Below are positions 62,382 to 64,000 of a stretch of DNA of 64,000 nt, in pieces. Within the stretch, counting starts at the first letter, position 1. The number at the start of each line of letters is the position of its first letter. The notes below the pieces were generated by a model. That model was not told the origin of the DNA and did no database searches. It saw only the letters and a program-made list of their open reading frames with translations. The stretch spans positions 496,001-560,000 of the forward strand of contig OZ244807.1 in assembly GCA_965220185.1 (NCBI GenBank), read 5' to 3'. The position numbers and the translations under genes were made by a program. Source of the stretch: Azotimanducus sp965220185. GTDB taxonomy: Bacteria > Pseudomonadota > Gammaproteobacteria > Pseudomonadales > Azotimanducaceae.

Positions 62382-63383
62382 CTATCGCCTACCGTACTCA
62401 AACATGAAATAGTCATGCAGAGCCCGTGCGATCTGCGCGATGACGGGTTCTCGGTCTGCGTAGTCGGGAATGCGCGAACTCTTGATGAACACAGTCACCG
62501 CCAAATGACCGGCACCGTGCGGCAAGTCGATGATGCCAACATCATTGGTGGTCATCCCGATCGTGCCAGTTTTGTGCGAAACCTGCGTTCCTGGAGGCAG
62601 CATGCCCTTGAGCCGGCCTCTGCCGGTCTTGGTGCCGTACATAATGTCGATGAGCAGCTTCGAGCTTGCCTCGCTCAATACCTCCCGCCGCCAAATGCCT
62701 GCAAGGAGCTGTGTCATGGCGCGTGGGGTTGCCGTGTCGCGCGGATCACTATCGAGTGACTTTGCCAGCGCTTCGAGGTCGGCAAGATCAAAATCCTGAT
62801 CGAGCGCCTCTTCGTACTCGCGCTTGGACATGACAGCATCTTCGCTGACGTCCGTGCGGCCAACCGAGTGCATGATCAGCACACTTGTTGGCCGGTGAAC
62901 TCGGATGTCGAAATCGAGATCACGCATCATGCCGGTCACCGCCTGCGCGCCACCTACCATGTCGAGCACGATGTCGGTGGCGACGTTGTCGCTGTACTGA
63001 AGCATGAGGGCGATCAAGTTCTCAAGCGTGAGCGCCGACCCCGGCAATAGATGCTCGCTCATCGCGCTGTGGGTCGGCAGCAGCTCTTCACCCGTGATGA
63101 TGTAGTTCTCATCAAGCGACCGTTCCCCCTTGTCTACCAAGCTCAGCATCTTGACGGCAATGGGTACTTTGAATGTGCTTGCCATCGGAAACTCTTTGTC
63201 GGCGTTGAGGTAGAGCGATTGACCGCTTTCAAGATGCAAGGCGCCGACACCGACAACGCCGCGCGCGCTTTCTGCGAGACGCGCAACCTCCGCCTCAAGC
63301 AGAGCGATGCCAGGATCGGCGTCTTCGGCGAAAGACGGCGCGGAAAGCATGGCGATAAGAACGAGCAGAGAGGTCAAGCGCAT
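62382..63383 (-). CDS. class A beta-lactamase-like serine hydrolase
   Basis: This 333-residue protein has a signal peptide (about 1-19) and the class A penicillin-binding motifs: STFK (Ser69, Lys72), SDN (131-133) and KTG (271-273). The omega-loop region is unusual: about 50 residues lie between RVHRP (161-165) and SDPRDTATP (212-220), far more than in TEM-type enzymes. No ExxLN motif with the deacylating glutamate is apparent, so true beta-lactamase activity is doubtful. A peptidase or esterase role in the periplasm is an alternative. Confidence 0.78.
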   Translation of the reverse strand: MRLTSLLVLIAMLSAPSFAEDADPGIALLEAEVARLAESARGVVGVGALHLESGQSLYLNADKEFPMASTFKVPIAVKMLSLVDKGERSLDENYIITGEELLPTHSAMSEHLLPGSALTLENLIALMLQYSDNVATDIVLDMVGGAQAVTGMMRDLDFDIRVHRPTSVLIMHSVGRTDVSEDAVMSKREYEEALDQDFDLADLEALAKSLDSDPRDTATPRAMTQLLAGIWRREVLSEASSKLLIDIMYGTKTGRGRLKGMLPPGTQVSHKTGTIGMTTNDVGIIDLPHGAGHLAVTVFIKSSRIPDYADREPVIAQIARALHDYFMFEYGRR

Positions 63384-63478
63384 CGGCGTAGCTCACAGGG
63401 CAAAGAAATACCACCCTATCAGATGGGTCGATTGGAGTGATTCGGATGTGGATGGCTCATCAATGAGTACACACCTCC

Positions 63479-64000
63479 TCACATGCCAGTCGAGAATCCG
63501 CCGTCCACGTTCAGTGTTTGGCCGGTGACCCACCGAGCCGCCGGCGACGACAGAAACAATACCGCTGGCGCGATATCTTCCGCTTCGCCAACGCGCTTGA
63601 GTCCTTGGCGCACGAAGGCATCTTCGATGATTTTCGGCATGTGGCTGATCACGGGTTCGGTCAGATTGGTGCGCGTGAATCCGGCGGCGACGGCATTGGC
63701 GCGAATACCGAGCCCGCCCCAGCTCTGTCCCAAGGTCTTGACGAGTTGCACCAGCCCGGCCTTTGCAGGTCCGTAGCCTGGCGTCCACTCGCTGCCAAAG
63801 TAGGATGTCATGGAGGCGATGGCGATGATGCTTGCGCCGCCGTCAAAGTCACTTGCCTGGAGAAGGTCTTTGCAAGCGACGCTCAAATGAAACGCCGCCG
63901 ACAGGTTGACATTGATCGATTGATCAAAGCTGTCATGCTCCCATTCATTGCCTGGCGTGCCGCCAGCGTTGTTCACGAGAATGTCGAGACGATCAAGGCT
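63479..64000 (-). CDS. SDR-family oxidoreductase (partial, runs off the window)
   Basis: This is the C-terminal part (about 173 residues) of a short-chain dehydrogenase/reductase. It has NNAGG, the catalytic Ser in IASMTS, YGPAK (YxxxK) and the C-terminal VTGQTLNVDGG. The Rossmann glycine motif lies beyond the right edge. NAD(P)(H)-dependent; the substrate is unknown. Confidence 0.85.
   Translation of the reverse strand, partial: SLDRLDILVNNAGGTPGNEWEHDSFDQSINVNLSAAFHLSVACKDLLQASDFDGGASIIAIASMTSYFGSEWTPGYGPAKAGLVQLVKTLGQSWGGLGIRANAVAAGFTRTNLTEPVISHMPKIIEDAFVRQGLKRVGEAEDIAPAVLFLSSPAARWVTGQTLNVDGGFSTGM

Noticed and set aside
1..64000. tRNA, rRNA genes and prophage
   Set aside because: I saw no cloverleaf with a conserved T-arm in the intergenic regions, no rRNA-like stretch, and no integrase, capsid or terminase genes.

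Overview
The window reads as chromosomal DNA of a gammaproteobacterium with fairly high GC and dense coding. The basis is the phoH-like/ybeY/corC/lnt/leuS block, LptE, Fur, DjlA, bS21 and the style of the TonB-dependent receptors. Some traits are unusual for that class: a single-chain (alpha2) glycyl-tRNA synthetase, an all-alpha dimeric dUTPase, and lptE-holA separated from leuS. I cannot name the species. No tRNA, rRNA, CRISPR array or transposase gene was recognised.

Layout. 1-2 kb: metY overlapping a dimeric dUTPase gene. 2.2-5.4 kb: an AAA ATPase gene whose middle is missing and replaced by a hipBA toxin-antitoxin module. 5.5-7.5 kb: lptE-holA and a histidine phosphatase. 7.6-11 kb: overlapping cobS-cobT-NUDIX. 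11-14.5 kb: two AAA_14/DUF4143-type ATPases around a broken AbrB/PIN toxin-antitoxin pair. 14.6-30.3 kb: an uptake region with three large TonB-dependent receptors, a ureohydrolase, Fur, a DUF2235 hydrolase, a secreted protein whose signal peptide is interrupted by a poly-C tract, and an S9 peptidase.

30.4-40.1 kb (minus strand): lon with a heat-shock-like promoter, then phoH-like, ybeY, corC, lnt, leuS and a DUF1295 membrane protein in one tight block. 40.1-42.1 kb: a small accessory patch with a structured MITE, a truncated Ig-like surface protein and a DUF1640-like coiled-coil protein. 42.3-50.5 kb: malate synthase G, oligopeptidase B, bS21, an OmpA-family protein, GlyRS and a DUF1499 protein. 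50.5-51.4 kb: a DUF1640-like gene split by two different MITEs. 51.5-55.4 kb: an HlyD adaptor, a C39-peptidase ABC exporter and a metallophosphatase. 55.4-57 kb: a thiolase/DUF35 pair. 57.2-64 kb: an MscS channel, HPRT and methylthioinosine phosphorylase in an overlapping salvage operon, a LuxR-type response regulator, DjlA, MerC, a secreted nuclease, a beta-lactamase-like serine hydrolase, and the edge of an SDR gene.

The most interesting signals are not conventional genes. (1) A C11 tract sits inside a signal-peptide coding region, and one C fewer would restore the frame, so this is a candidate phase-variable surface or secreted protein. (2) Two families of short inverted-repeat elements are bounded by CTAG, as expected for IS630-type targeting. 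One family (B) keeps its hairpins through compensatory base changes. Single copies or remnants sit on the TAG stop codons of fur and glyS. (3) hipBA occupies the missing middle of an AAA ATPase gene.
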